Positions 17,839 to 27,933 of a stretch of 64,000 nt of DNA are shown here, piece by piece. Position 1 is the stretch's first letter. Every line of letters starts with the position of its first letter. This DNA is from Saprospiraceae bacterium (GTDB lineage: Bacteria > Bacteroidota > Bacteroidia > Chitinophagales > Saprospiraceae). Both the position numbers and the translations under genes were made by a program. Where the stretch lies: contig JADKBO010000059.1 in NCBI GenBank assembly GCA_016715105.1, positions 186,001-250,000 on the forward strand, read 5' to 3'. The notes beneath the pieces were generated by a model, which worked only from the letters and a program-made list of their open reading frames with translations, did no database searches and had not been told where the DNA came from.

Positions 17839-18412
17839 TACAGCGGATTTCAGAAACCTGGATTTCAATCGCAGGAAGGAAAATGGCAAAAGGCAGAAAA
17901 TATTTCGGAAAGCCTTCTGCCCCTACATTACCAATTTAACAAAAATTCTACAATGTATCAATATGGGCAGAAAGCCTTCTGTCCCCTACATTGCCGAACT
18001 TTATTAACAAAAGGCAGGATACTCATGGGTGCATTGTGTGGGTTGGTTACCGGACTGGATGGCAGCTTGCCATTTTGAAAAGCCGGGTGCCAAATATCAC
18101 TTATAGGGGGTATTGTGCGCTGAGTTTATCCAATAGCTCGGTGGAAGAGGAAAATTGGGGCTGATTATTCTAATGGTGATATTTATTAAAATCGGGCTGG
18201 ATGTTTTTCTTAAGTTTAAGATTATTAAAGTTCCCTCTAATTTCCTTAATCCCTTAATGGTTTGGAGAAAAGAGTCACCCTCAAGAGCCCGACTCTGCCA
18301 TGTCAAGTAGAATAATTTAACACTCCATAACTTGACTAGCATAATTATTATAACTATATTTGGAAAAGTAAAGAGGATTGCTAAGAAGTAAAACCTTACT
18401 TATGAAATTAAA
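17839..18412. other. Gene-free stretch with hairpin repeats
   Basis: 574 bases with no credible gene. It contains two related inverted repeats: GGCAGAA...TTCTGCC at 17892-17921 and an imperfect hairpin at 17965-17985 (GGGCAGA...TCTGTCC), each followed by CCCCTACATT. At 18244-18262 it carries the inverted copy of the AACCATTAAGG repeat found at 16514. Nothing else is recognisable. Confidence 0.6.
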
Positions 18413-19224
18413 ATGATGAAAGAAAAAAGAATTTACTCGTTTTTCCTGATGCTGTTTTTTGGCATCACCTGTAGCGCTCAAGTTTTTGATTTTGATACCC
18501 AATGGTATTACTGTCAAGCAAGGTTTGTGAACGAAACAGAGCGGTGCAGCATGGCAGAGCTGCAATATACGGAAACCAAAACGACACCCTTATGGAGTGT
18601 TGATTTTGATGAGATCACAAACGACACGGGGTAAAACAATTTGGCAAAAAAGTATGGTTTGATGGATTGAAAATATACGACTTCGATCTTAAAGTTGGAG
18701 ATAGTTTAACCATTCAGAATTATGACGGTAGTATTGAAAAATATTTGATTGACTCTATCCAAACCAAATTCATTTATGGGAAAACTAGGACTGTACAATA
18801 TGCTTCCAGTTTTGTCATTATGGAAGGTGTTGGCACGGAAAATCATTTAAATCCAAATTCGTTTTTTTTCAATCAATTTGAAGCGACAATATTAGCCGAC
18901 CCTTCAAGAATGTTACAGTACTTAAAATATAAAGATGAGTTTGTGGCTCTCGAACCTGAAGCATGTACAGCTTGTGATGCACTGGTCACAAATCTAGTCC
19001 ATACAGAAACTATTAAACTAAACATCTATCCAAACCCTGTGTCTGACCGGCTTTACCTCAATGGTGTAAGTGGTGAAAATTTTGCGATTTATGACCAGCT
19101 TGGTAAGTTGCTGGTAAAACAAAAGTTTTCTGGGCAAAATGGAATAGATGTGAGTTCGCTTCTACCGGGCGTCTACGTTTTACTTATTGATGACAGCATG
19201 ACTACTCGATTTGTAAAGGAGTAG
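18413..19224 (+). CDS. Secreted protein with T9SS type A sorting domain, frame broken
   Basis: The start at 18413 encodes a signal peptide (SFFLMLFFGITCSAQ) and a short mature segment ending EITNDTG at a TAA. The frame one base over continues seamlessly as VKQFGKKVWFDGLKIYDFDL, so one G missing from the GGGG run at 18628-18631 explains the break; restored, the protein is 270 residues. The C-terminal ~70 residues (LNIYPNPVSDRLYLNGV, GKLLVKQKF, GVYVLLID, TTRFVKE) are a T9SS type A sorting domain, predicting export to the cell surface. The middle has no recognised domain. Function unknown. Confidence 0.75.
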
Positions 19225-19303
19225 AAAATTGATGGTTTTTGAAGCCATTAAGATATGAAGGGACATGAAGTGTTCACTTCGAATTCCTATATTTTAATCA
19301 AAA

Positions 19304-22084
19304 TCAGTCTTTCAAAAATGCTTTCACGGCAATGCCTTTGTCTGTCATCATCTGAATGAAATAATAACCTGAGGATAGATTTTGTACATCAAAACTCAAT
19401 CCAGCCGTATTTGACATTTCGAGACTTACCAATTTGCCATATAAGTCATAACATTTGTAGTTGAGCAATTTTACATTGTCTGGTAATTCTACAGAAACTG
19501 CATAATTCGCCGGATTTGGATACAACAAAATAGACTTCGATAGATAATCATCTATAGCATCCAATGCTAAGTCAGGACGGTTGATTTTTTTATCAAAATA
19601 GATTCTATACTCTCCCGGGACAAATGATTTGGTGATTTGTTTGGTGCTTGAAACACTGATTTCATCACCGCTGTACAATTCATGCCAAGTGCCATCGTGC
19701 GTGAATGTAACGGTTTTGTTACCTGCAGTCATTTCAAAATTGCTCACCACGACTGCATCAAGCGTATCGCCATCAAAACGCAATTGTTTGAAGGCTTCTC
19801 TGCCCTCCAGTGTAAAGGTTGAAGTATGGAAAACTTCGTGTTTATTTCTCAATGCGGCTAATGTTGCATAGGCGGTGTACACTTGATAGCGTGAAACATC
19901 GTCCAGATAATCCCACCTGATGGGTTTCTCTGCCAATCGGCAAGCATTGTTGTAGGTGTTGTCTGTACAGCGATTGATGCCGTATTCAAAACCCAATTCT
20001 CCAAACTGCCAGATCATTTTTGGTCCTGGTATGGGCAAAAATGCATGGGCGGCCGCAGCGATTCTCGGTAAAATATTGGCCTTTTCTTTGGTACTATAAT
20101 TTCCAAGTGTATTGCCAAATTGTGTGTTTTTGTAGAAAAGTCGCTCTTCGTCATGACTTTCCATGTAGGCCATCAAGTGAGGAACAGACCAACCACGGTT
20201 TTTATAATCCATATTCCTGATATCAGAATTGCCATTGGCAGTAAAACCCATGGTTGCTTCATTGTAGGTGTGGTTGAAATTTGCCCACAACATCATGCCA
20301 TATTCGGCCAGTTCTTTCTCCTCGGCATTGTCGGCAAAATGCTCCATAATGATGTAAGCATCGTCATTGTATTCCCAAACCTTGTCTGCAATCCTTTTTA
20401 AAATAGAAATACGAGAGGCGTCATAATTTCCAGCAGTAGCTTCCGTACTAGCCTTTTGAGTAAATCCTTTTGACAAGTCAAATCTGAATCCATCTACGTG
20501 AAACTCCTCTGTCCAATATTTTAAAACCTGGTCCACAAAAGCTTTGACATATTCACTTTCATGATTGAGGTCATAACCAACATTATAGGGGTGTTTAGCC
20601 TCTGGATTTGCATAAAGGGCTGTGGCAGCGGGTTTTCCTGTTGCTGCATCCCAATACATCTGCACCAGCGGACTTTGACCAAAAGCGTGGTTATAAACGA
20701 CGTCCAAAATAACAGCTATACCACGTCGGTAACATTCATTGACCAAATCTTTCAACATGGTGGCATTTCCATATTGTTTGTCCAATGCCATGTGGAAGGA
20801 AGGATTATAGCCCCAACTGAGATTGCCTTCAAATTCTTGCACCGGCATCAATTGTATGGCTGTGATGCCCAATCGCTCCAAATAATCCAAACTGTCTTTT
20901 ATAGTTTTATAACTTCTGGTAGCCACAAAATCACGCACTAGTAATTCATAAACGTGCAGCCTTTCTTTCTTGGGAGCCTCAAAATTCTCGTCTGACCAGT
21001 TAAAGTCTTGTTGATCAAAATCCAGGACTGAAACATAACCGGTTGCCTTTCCTTCAGGGAATGAAGGCATGTTTGGGAAGTTTTCTTCAGATATAAATCG
21101 ATCGTTGTTGCCATCCAGCACTAATGTTGAGAAAGGATCTCCTATCCTGATTTTTCCATCGACTAAATATTGGAAAGTGTATAAGGAAGTGTCAGCAGAT
21201 AAATTGAGATCAATCCACCAGTATTTTTCATCTGGTGTTTGTTTAAGCGCATAAGCATTGTCAATCTCCCAATTGTTGAAATCACCCAGTAAGTGTACAT
21301 ACTTTTTCAAAGGCGCAGTGAGCACCAAGGTTGCTGTATTTTTTCCAGTGATGTTGATTCCCGGCTTCGTATTGGCAGGTAGATTTTCTTTTACTAAATC
21401 CGGTGGAGTAATGAAGGAAAAGGCAAAAACTTTTTGCGAGCTTCCCTCACCAACCAAAACTTTTACTTGTTTTTTACCCTTTTCCGTTACGAAAAGTTGG
21501 TAATTCAGGTCCGTAGAAGTTACCTCATTGACCAAAACATCGTTGACTAAAACCTGAATTTTACTCGCAATTGAAGCTTGTAATTTGATTGGTATCACTT
21601 GACCCAAAGCCGCTACAAATGACTGGTCAGTAGGGCTGATAAAGTTGACAACCAATTCACCTGCATTTTCATTGAATGGTAAATAAATATCTTGATTGTT
21701 GGAAGTTTTTCCCTCTTTGGAGCCATCCACATTTCTAAATACAAAGGTCATTTGTTCTATCTTCTCAGTGGTAGGAACGTTGTAAAACTCGTTTATTTTT
21801 ATTTTAAGGGTATGTTTATCGTTGCCAATATTGGTCATTTTCACTCTTGGATCATCAGTGCCCCAATTGCCTACTACGTATTGCCAACCTTCTTTTCCAG
21901 TAACGATCAAACCCATGTGGGCATACACCTGACTGACCCCAACAAGGCCTTTGCTACCTTGAGTGGCATCAAAAGTGATGGTAACTTCTTCTGTTCTTGT
22001 TGGAAATGCTGGATCCAATTTCACAATTTGTGAAAAGCTCAAAAAGGATGAGAGCATTAATAAACATGTGGCTATTCTTTTCAT
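19304..22084 (-). CDS. Secreted GH13 alpha-amylase family enzyme with T9SS sorting domain
   Basis: A 926-residue protein. It has a signal peptide (MKRIATCLLMLSSFLSFSQ), N-terminal beta-sandwich domains, and a CBM48-like module (KKYVHLLGDFNNWE, PDEKYWWIDLNL). The GH13 catalytic barrel shows region I DVVYNH (~460), region II GFRFDLSKGF (nucleophile Asp ~536), region III MEHF (acid/base Glu ~580) and region IV ESHDEE (~643). It ends with a T9SS type A domain (ILLYPNPANYAVSVELP ... VKAFLKD). It likely cleaves alpha-glucans at the cell surface; exact specificity (amylase, pullulanase, branching-like) is unresolved. No SusC/SusD genes are adjacent, so it is not in a visible polysaccharide utilisation locus. 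Confidence 0.93.
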   Translation of the reverse strand: MKRIATCLLMLSSFLSFSQIVKLDPAFPTRTEEVTITFDATQGSKGLVGVSQVYAHMGLIVTGKEGWQYVVGNWGTDDPRVKMTNIGNDKHTLKIKINEFYNVPTTEKIEQMTFVFRNVDGSKEGKTSNNQDIYLPFNENAGELVVNFISPTDQSFVAALGQVIPIKLQASIASKIQVLVNDVLVNEVTSTDLNYQLFVTEKGKKQVKVLVGEGSSQKVFAFSFITPPDLVKENLPANTKPGINITGKNTATLVLTAPLKKYVHLLGDFNNWEIDNAYALKQTPDEKYWWIDLNLSADTSLYTFQYLVDGKIRIGDPFSTLVLDGNNDRFISEENFPNMPSFPEGKATGYVSVLDFDQQDFNWSDENFEAPKKERLHVYELLVRDFVATRSYKTIKDSLDYLERLGITAIQLMPVQEFEGNLSWGYNPSFHMALDKQYGNATMLKDLVNECYRRGIAVILDVVYNHAFGQSPLVQMYWDAATGKPAATALYANPEAKHPYNVGYDLNHESEYVKAFVDQVLKYWTEEFHVDGFRFDLSKGFTQKASTEATAGNYDASRISILKRIADKVWEYNDDAYIIMEHFADNAEEKELAEYGMMLWANFNHTYNEATMGFTANGNSDIRNMDYKNRGWSVPHLMAYMESHDEERLFYKNTQFGNTLGNYSTKEKANILPRIAAAAHAFLPIPGPKMIWQFGELGFEYGINRCTDNTYNNACRLAEKPIRWDYLDDVSRYQVYTAYATLAALRNKHEVFHTSTFTLEGREAFKQLRFDGDTLDAVVVSNFEMTAGNKTVTFTHDGTWHELYSGDEISVSSTKQITKSFVPGEYRIYFDKKINRPDLALDAIDDYLSKSILLYPNPANYAVSVELPDNVKLLNYKCYDLYGKLVSLEMSNTAGLSFDVQNLSSGYYFIQMMTDKGIAVKAFLKD

Positions 22085-22242
22085 GTCAATGTGTTTGATT
22101 CAACAGATACGATGATTGAGTGACAAAATTAAATAAAAAAATACACATTAGTGTTACAATGACACTAAGTATTTCTTTTCGAATATATATAAATAAACGC
22201 TCAAAGTATGAAGTAGGTTATGACTTCTTTTAATTTTGCGTC

Positions 22243-23121
22243 ATGGATACATACAACAGTAAGGATTGGATTCGTCCGATTATTTATTTTCACAAGTCAG
22301 ACACTTTCAGAAAGTTGCTCTGGTTTTTGGTATGCATAGGCATATTTACGGCCATGATTGCCTATTTGGAATTGTCCTATTTGAAATTGGGCGAAAAGAG
22401 TTATGTGCGGAATATACCAATCATGCACAATTTGTTGGGTTTTGCCATCAGTATGCTTTTGGTGTTCAGGACCAACACTGCTTATGATCGATGGTGGGAG
22501 GGCAGAAAACTATGGGGAAACTTGGTAAATATCAGTCGCAATTTTGCCATTAAAGTCAATAATTATCTTCCTACTACAGACGTGAATAACCGTCAGTTCT
22601 TCAAACAATTGATTGTTACTTTTCCAGAGTCTTTGCATAAGCACCTACAATTGGAAAAGACAAGGCTCGAACTTGACGAAGATGCGCACCCAGAGATTCC
22701 AGATTTCTACGATTCACATCATGCACCCATGCAGATTGTGGATACCATGCAGAAGAAAATCATCCAATTATATAATCAGGAAGTCATAGATGGCTATCAA
22801 CTCATGATTTTGGACAAAGAAGTGGCTACGTATATGGATATCTGTGGTGCCTGTGAGCGTATCAAAAATACGCCCATACCTTTTACTTATAGTTCTTTTA
22901 TCAAAAAGTTTATATTCATTTATACCTTCACATTACCTTTTGGCTTTGCCTTCACATTGGGTTATTTTGCAGTACCGATTGTGATGTTTATCTTTTATGT
23001 GTTGGCTAGCCTTGAACTGATTGCCGAAGAAATTGAAGAGCCATTTGGCAAAGATGTAAATGACTTACCAATGGGAAAAATGAGTCTCACCATCAAAAAA
23101 AGTGTCACTGGAATTTTGTAA
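22243..23121 (+). CDS. Bestrophin family ion channel (UPF0187-type)
   Basis: A 292-residue membrane protein. Bacterial bestrophins are pentameric anion or cation channels in the inner membrane. Visible family elements are LGFAISMLLVFRTNTAYDRWWEGR near 65-90, the pore-associated GACERIKNTPIPFTYSSFIK at about 203-222, and the closing LELIAEEIEEPFGKDVNDLP. Four hydrophobic segments fit the fold. The upstream neighbour is divergent (the amylase). gmhA follows after 33 bases, so co-transcription is possible but functional linkage is not obvious. Confidence 0.92.
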   Translation: MDTYNSKDWIRPIIYFHKSDTFRKLLWFLVCIGIFTAMIAYLELSYLKLGEKSYVRNIPIMHNLLGFAISMLLVFRTNTAYDRWWEGRKLWGNLVNISRNFAIKVNNYLPTTDVNNRQFFKQLIVTFPESLHKHLQLEKTRLELDEDAHPEIPDFYDSHHAPMQIVDTMQKKIIQLYNQEVIDGYQLMILDKEVATYMDICGACERIKNTPIPFTYSSFIKKFIFIYTFTLPFGFAFTLGYFAVPIVMFIFYVLASLELIAEEIEEPFGKDVNDLPMGKMSLTIKKSVTGIL

Positions 23122-23154
23122 TAAATTTGAAAGGGCAATTATTAAACCACAATT

Positions 23155-23724
23155 ATGCAAATAAAAGAAATCATACAAGCTTCCATTGCAACTAAACAAG
23201 CTTTATTGGCAGACGAAGAGTTGATTCAAAAAATACAGGATTGTTCCGTGGCGATCACTGAGGCATTCAAGGCAGGAAGGAAGGTTTTATTTTGTGGTAA
23301 TGGTGGCAGCGCCGCAGATGCCCAACATTTAGCAGCAGAATTTAGTGGTAGATTTTATACCGATCGCAAAGCATTACCCGCAGAAGCTTTACACGTCAAT
23401 ACTTCCTACCTCACTGCGGTGGCAAACGATTATGGGTTTGATCTTGTTTATTCCAGGTTGATCGATGGCATAGGGCAGGAGGGAGATGTTTTGTTTGGCA
23501 TATCCACCAGCGGAAATTCAAAAAACATCGTTCTGGCAATGGAAAAAGCCAAGTCCTTGGGAATGGTGACCATTGGCTTTACAGGGGCGAATCAAAGTTT
23601 GGTGGGTGCAAATAGCGACTTTTTATTCAATGTGCCAAGTACGGACACACCGCGCATCCAAGAATGTCATATTTTGATTGGTCACATCATTTGCCAGTTG
23701 GTTGAAGCTCAATACTTTGGTTAA
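23155..23724 (+). CDS. gmhA: D-sedoheptulose-7-phosphate isomerase
   Basis: A 189-residue SIS-domain protein of normal GmhA length. It converts sedoheptulose 7-phosphate to D-glycero-D-manno-heptose 7-phosphate, the first step of heptose synthesis for LPS or other glycans. Motifs: LFCGNGGSAADAQHLAAEFSGRF at about 44-66 (SIS P-loop-like), GISTSGNSKN and PRIQECHILIGH, which contains the conserved Glu and His. The next gene's ATG immediately follows its stop codon, so the two are translationally coupled. Confidence 0.95.
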   Translation: MQIKEIIQASIATKQALLADEELIQKIQDCSVAITEAFKAGRKVLFCGNGGSAADAQHLAAEFSGRFYTDRKALPAEALHVNTSYLTAVANDYGFDLVYSRLIDGIGQEGDVLFGISTSGNSKNIVLAMEKAKSLGMVTIGFTGANQSLVGANSDFLFNVPSTDTPRIQECHILIGHIICQLVEAQYFG

Positions 23725-24465
23725 ATGATAGAAAACACGCCCTACTATAAAAGAGAAGCTTTGATTTTGGCAGGAGGTCTGGGTACGAGATTGAAGTCTG
23801 CCGTCCCAGATAAACCAAAGTGTTTAGCTCCTGTAGCTGGTCAACCATTTCTAGATTTTGTGGTAGATCATGCCATCAAAAATGGGGTAGAACACATCGT
23901 TTTTTGTCTCGGATATATGGCTTCCTTGATTGAATCCCACGTGCAAGAACGATATTCGGGACACGTTGCTATTACGATAGTGCTGGAAGAAGAAGCGCTA
24001 GGTACCGGCGGGGCGATTAAAAATGGGGCAAAATATATCAAAGGTGATCGTTTTTTTGCTTTGAATGGTGATTCCCTTTTTGCCATTGCTTATGACGATT
24101 TGGAGATGGGTAATATTGAGCAAGACATTATTGCAACTATTGGCCTCAAACCAATGGTCAACTTTGAGAGATATGGTACAGTTATTCTGGATGACAAAGG
24201 AATGATTCATAGTTTTTTGGAAAAACAAGCCATGGAATCGGGCCTCATCAATGGAGGAACATACCTCATCAACAAGGAAAAGTTTTTGAATCTCGAATTG
24301 CCAGAAAAGTTTTCGATGGAGAAAGACCTGTTGGAAGTTTATTCTTCGCAAAATCAAATTGGGGGAGTGATCTCTGATGCTTATTTCATTGACATTGGCA
24401 TTCCTGAGGATTTTGAAAAGGCAAGTCAGGATTTGGCAAATCACCCATTAATTTTTGAAAAATAA
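23725..24465 (+). CDS. hddC: Nucleotidyltransferase, likely heptose-1-phosphate guanylyltransferase
   Basis: A 246-residue protein starting with ILAGGLGTRLKSAVPDKPK, the NTP-transferase signature, and carrying FLDFVVDHAIKNG, GTGGAIKNG and NGDSLF (metal-binding Asp). Sugar-nucleotide transferases of this size directly after gmhA are typically HddC, which makes GDP-D-glycero-alpha-D-manno-heptose for S-layer or LPS glycans. The context assignment is inference. The kinase and phosphatase of the pathway (HddA, GmhB) are not in the window. The start abuts the gmhA stop with no gap; the next gene likewise abuts its stop. Confidence 0.8.
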   Translation: MIENTPYYKREALILAGGLGTRLKSAVPDKPKCLAPVAGQPFLDFVVDHAIKNGVEHIVFCLGYMASLIESHVQERYSGHVAITIVLEEEALGTGGAIKNGAKYIKGDRFFALNGDSLFAIAYDDLEMGNIEQDIIATIGLKPMVNFERYGTVILDDKGMIHSFLEKQAMESGLINGGTYLINKEKFLNLELPEKFSMEKDLLEVYSSQNQIGGVISDAYFIDIGIPEDFEKASQDLANHPLIFEK

Positions 24466-25641
24466 ATGATGCCCAGAAGTTTGTTTGTAAGACTGAGTTT
24501 GATGTTGGTTTTACAGTTTTTTGTTTGGGGATGTTGGTATGTCACAGCAGGTGTCTATTTAAGAAAATCCTTGTCTTTTACTGGAGGTGAAGTTGGTTGG
24601 GTATATGCTTGCCCGGGAATTGCTGCGATTGTAATGCCTTTTTTGGTGGGCAGATTGGCCGACAAATATTTTCCAATAGAAAGAATCCTTTCTGTGTTAC
24701 ACGCATTAGCTGGTTGTGCTTTGATTGGCGCAGCTCAAGCCCAAAATTTTGAACAATTTTTTCCATTTATCCTGATCAATGCCTTGTGTTACCAACCTAC
24801 CATGTCTCTGGCAATTTCAATGTGTTTTTACCATCAGGTGGAAGGCGCTGATCAATTTCCAAAAATCAGACTTTGGGGTACACTTGGTTGGATAACGGGT
24901 GGTATTTTAGTGAGTTTGATGTCTTGGGAAAACTCACCAATGCCGATGTATGCTGCGGCAATTGTTTCATTTGTCATGTCTGCTTACTGTTTGACCTTGC
25001 CCAGTGCTGTACCCTTGGGGAAGGAAACGAGTAGGACCGATGTCATCCTCATGCTCAAAAATAGGTCTTTGATTTATTTGTTCATCGCCATGTTTTTCAT
25101 GATGATTCCGTCTTCTTTTTACTACAGTTTTGTGAACCCTTTTCTGGTTGACCAAGGCGTAGAATACCCTACAGCTAAAATGAGTCTTGGGCAAATTTCT
25201 GAGATTGCGGTGTTGTTTTTCTTGCCACAGATTGTTTCCAGACTCAAGATAAGAACCATTATCACTATTGGATTTGGTGTTTGGGGTGCCCGGTATTTGC
25301 TTTTCCTATTGCCAAAGGATACTTTTGAATTGAGTTATCTTTTTGCTTTATCCTTACATGGCGTGGCTTTTTGCTTCAGTGCACTGACAGCTCAAATTTA
25401 TGTAAATAAAATTGGAGGAGCGACCATGAGGGCAACCGCGCAAGGGGCTTATAGTTTTGTTGTAATGGGTTTGGGAACCATGGTTGGGAGCTTCATTGCG
25501 GGCAATGTCGTGGATATATCAACCTCTGATGTCACCGACAACACTTCATGGTCATTGGTATGGGCATTTGCAGGTTTCTTTGGTGTGGCCACCTCACTGG
25601 TATTTTACCTCACCTCCAAAGACAGACTGAAAGAAGCATAA
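24466..25641 (+). CDS. MFS transporter, nucleoside:H+ symporter-like
   Basis: A 391-residue protein with about twelve membrane segments. The opening LSLMLVLQFFVWGCWYVTAGVY and the loop GRLADKYFPIERIL match the NupG-like nucleoside symporter branch of the major facilitator superfamily; RLWGTLGWITGGI is also characteristic. It begins directly at the hddC stop (TAA then ATG), indicating a three-gene operon gmhA-hddC-MFS. Whether the transported compound relates to the heptose nucleotide pathway is unknown; by family a nucleoside is more likely. Confidence 0.8.
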   Translation: MMPRSLFVRLSLMLVLQFFVWGCWYVTAGVYLRKSLSFTGGEVGWVYACPGIAAIVMPFLVGRLADKYFPIERILSVLHALAGCALIGAAQAQNFEQFFPFILINALCYQPTMSLAISMCFYHQVEGADQFPKIRLWGTLGWITGGILVSLMSWENSPMPMYAAAIVSFVMSAYCLTLPSAVPLGKETSRTDVILMLKNRSLIYLFIAMFFMMIPSSFYYSFVNPFLVDQGVEYPTAKMSLGQISEIAVLFFLPQIVSRLKIRTIITIGFGVWGARYLLFLLPKDTFELSYLFALSLHGVAFCFSALTAQIYVNKIGGATMRATAQGAYSFVVMGLGTMVGSFIAGNVVDISTSDVTDNTSWSLVWAFAGFFGVATSLVFYLTSKDRLKEA

Positions 25642-25679
25642 TTTGAATTCAATCCGAATAACATTAACAAGCAAATAAA

Positions 25680-27029
25680 TTACTTTAGATAAGCAGCTAG
25701 ATTTTCGCAGCCTTCCATCATCGGATCAATCTTTATAAAAACACTTTTGCGGTGTTCCACCATCCAATCACCAAAATATTTCGCCTTTTTACTCTCCTTG
25801 GCATAAACCGCAATTTTGTCATAATCCGTCTCAATACTGACTTTGTGAGGCTTTGATTTAGATTGTAATTGTATGATTCTAAACATTTTCTGACCTCTTT
25901 GATCTTTCATTTCCATCACCTTGGTGGTTTCATTGACCGTAAGATCTTCAATGGCAAAATAAGTGTCATAATCAAGATCTTTGGTTTCAAAAAATGAATT
26001 TCCTGTATTGGGATTTCTCAACTTTCCACCATTATTGAATGATAAACTAGCTTTGTCTCCATATCGTTTTACAGCCTCGGTAAAGGTGATGCTATCTGCA
26101 GCGATCATATTTCTGATAGAATCCAGTTTCAATTTAGCTAAGTTTTCGTCATCTTCCGTAATTTTTGGAGTGAGAAGAATATGCCGCACATGGACCAAAT
26201 TTCCCCGCCTTTCATCAAGTTTCAAAATATGAAAACCAAAATCTGTCTCTATGATGTCACTGATTTCATCTTTTTTCATAGAAAAAGCAGCAGATTCAAA
26301 TTCAGGAACAAAACTACCTCTTCTAGCGAAGCCCAAATCTCCACCTCTTTTTGCCGACTCTACATCTGTGCTATATTTTGTAGCCAACTCGGCAAAATCC
26401 TCTTTCCCTTCTTTGATTCTTTTTAAAAGGTCTTCAGCAAGAGCTAATGACTCTGCGCGACTTTCCTTATTCACCTGTGGTTTGATGATCAGTTCTGCCA
26501 TTTCAACTTCTGCATTCAAAAAAGGCAAGCTGTCTTTGGGAATACTATTATAAAATTCCAAAACCTCCCGTGGTGTTATTTCCACTTCATTGATCAGGTT
26601 ACGTTGCATCATCTGAGCCAGAATTTGCTGTTTCTGATCATCTCTGTATCGCTCTTTCATTTGTGCAACAGTTGCGTTGTAATATTCTTTGAAGAATTCT
26701 TCATCACCATTCATTTGCATGAGAATTCTGTCAAATCTCGTATCAAGTTCAATATTTACTTGCTCATCTGTGACTTCAACACTGTCGAGTTTTGCCTGAT
26801 AGATGATCACTTTTTGAGAAATAATGTTATCCAATATTTCGCATTTTACTTTAGTATCAACAGTAGGGTCACTTTTCTTGACATAAGAATATTCCTCTTC
26901 AATCTCTGAAAGTAAGATGTTTTCACTTCCGACCCTTGCTACCACCTTATCGATGAGAATGGGCTGTTGTGCAAGTGCTCCAACCGTGACAAAAGCCATG
27001 ATGATGGCAACAATATTTCTTAATTTCAT
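25680..27029 (-). CDS. SurA-like peptidylprolyl isomerase
   Basis: A 449-residue periplasmic protein with signal peptide (MKLRNIVAIIMAFVTVGALAQ). The SurA N-terminal chaperone region covers about 22-170 (VARVGSENILLSEIEEEY, MMQRNLINEVEITPREVLEFY). The first parvulin domain is clear (DFAELATKYSTDVESAKRGGDLGF, FESAAFSMKKDEISDIIETDFGFHILK), and a second degenerate one follows (VRHILLTPKIT). SurA-type proteins escort outer-membrane proteins through the periplasm. It is the last gene of a three-gene operon of related folding factors, 49 bases after the preceding gene. Confidence 0.92.
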   Translation of the reverse strand: MKLRNIVAIIMAFVTVGALAQQPILIDKVVARVGSENILLSEIEEEYSYVKKSDPTVDTKVKCEILDNIISQKVIIYQAKLDSVEVTDEQVNIELDTRFDRILMQMNGDEEFFKEYYNATVAQMKERYRDDQKQQILAQMMQRNLINEVEITPREVLEFYNSIPKDSLPFLNAEVEMAELIIKPQVNKESRAESLALAEDLLKRIKEGKEDFAELATKYSTDVESAKRGGDLGFARRGSFVPEFESAAFSMKKDEISDIIETDFGFHILKLDERRGNLVHVRHILLTPKITEDDENLAKLKLDSIRNMIAADSITFTEAVKRYGDKASLSFNNGGKLRNPNTGNSFFETKDLDYDTYFAIEDLTVNETTKVMEMKDQRGQKMFRIIQLQSKSKPHKVSIETDYDKIAVYAKESKKAKYFGDWMVEHRKSVFIKIDPMMEGCENLAAYLK

Positions 27030-27078
27030 TTTATTTTATTAATCTTATTACAATGTGTAAACTAGACAATTTTCATGA

Positions 27079-27930
27079 TTATTCTATGAAAGATTGTACG
27101 TTGCTAGTATTGTAAAATTTATCAAAAAGTATTTGCTTCTTTCTTTTTATCAATTCTTGCTTGCGATCATTGAGAATGACACTTGCAATTTTTCCTTTAA
27201 TGTATTCTAACGGTGGCACATCCTCTTTGCCAACGAAATCTATTACTTTAACATAATATTTGTAGTCCTTGTCGGTCTTGACCATAGAACCTTGCTTCTT
27301 CAGGTCCGATTCCTTGAGTTGTGAAGAAGGTACAATGGCCAAAAGTTCACTTGCAGGCTTCCAGAAATCTTCAGTCATTTGATAAAAATCACAAGACTTA
27401 ACGCAAAAATCAGCTATGGCTTTGGAATCTTCATTTTTCCAACGTTTCTCAAATTCTTTGAGTGATTTAAGATCTTTATTCAGCTTTGCATACTGATATT
27501 TGACAATAGACTCCGATAAAATATACTGTTGTTTATTGTTTTGGTAGTATTCTTCTACTTGTGCGTCAGTAACAATGGTATCCAATTCTTTAGCAACAAG
27601 TTCTTCTACGTAGTTGTAGAGGATGAGCGAAGATTTATAATCTTGGACCAGTTTCTCTATGTTGAAGTCCTCAGAAATGTGTTGCTCTGCTTCTCTCACC
27701 AATAATTGATCTTTGATCCAACTATTGACGTATCCCTTTAAAATGGCAATGCTATCCTGAGGGCTATTTGCTCCCGAGGCGTATCCTTCTATATCATTGT
27801 AGCTTAGAAATTTATCTCCAACCTTAGCCAGGTGGTTTGAAGTTTCTTCTTGTGAAGAAAACTTTTTACATGCTGGTGTAATGAGCAAGTAGGCGGTAGA
27901 AAAAATGATTACAAAGCTAGATTTCATCAA
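27079..27930 (-). CDS. SurA-N-like periplasmic lipoprotein, probable folding factor
   Basis: A 283-residue protein. The N-terminus MMKSSFVIIFSTAYLLITPACKK ends in a lipobox-like TPAC, predicting a lipoprotein. The body has the SurA-like start VGDKFLSYNDIEGY, a helical chaperone-like segment, and VTDAQVEEYYQNNKQQY, but no recognisable parvulin catalytic domain. It lies between two PpiC/SurA-type isomerase genes on the same strand (gap of 3 bases upstream, 49 downstream), so it is very likely a chaperone partner in the same outer-membrane biogenesis operon. This role is inferred from context. Confidence 0.75.
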   Translation of the reverse strand: MMKSSFVIIFSTAYLLITPACKKFSSQEETSNHLAKVGDKFLSYNDIEGYASGANSPQDSIAILKGYVNSWIKDQLLVREAEQHISEDFNIEKLVQDYKSSLILYNYVEELVAKELDTIVTDAQVEEYYQNNKQQYILSESIVKYQYAKLNKDLKSLKEFEKRWKNEDSKAIADFCVKSCDFYQMTEDFWKPASELLAIVPSSQLKESDLKKQGSMVKTDKDYKYYVKVIDFVGKEDVPPLEYIKGKIASVILNDRKQELIKRKKQILFDKFYNTSNVQSFIE

Positions 27931-27933
27931 AAA

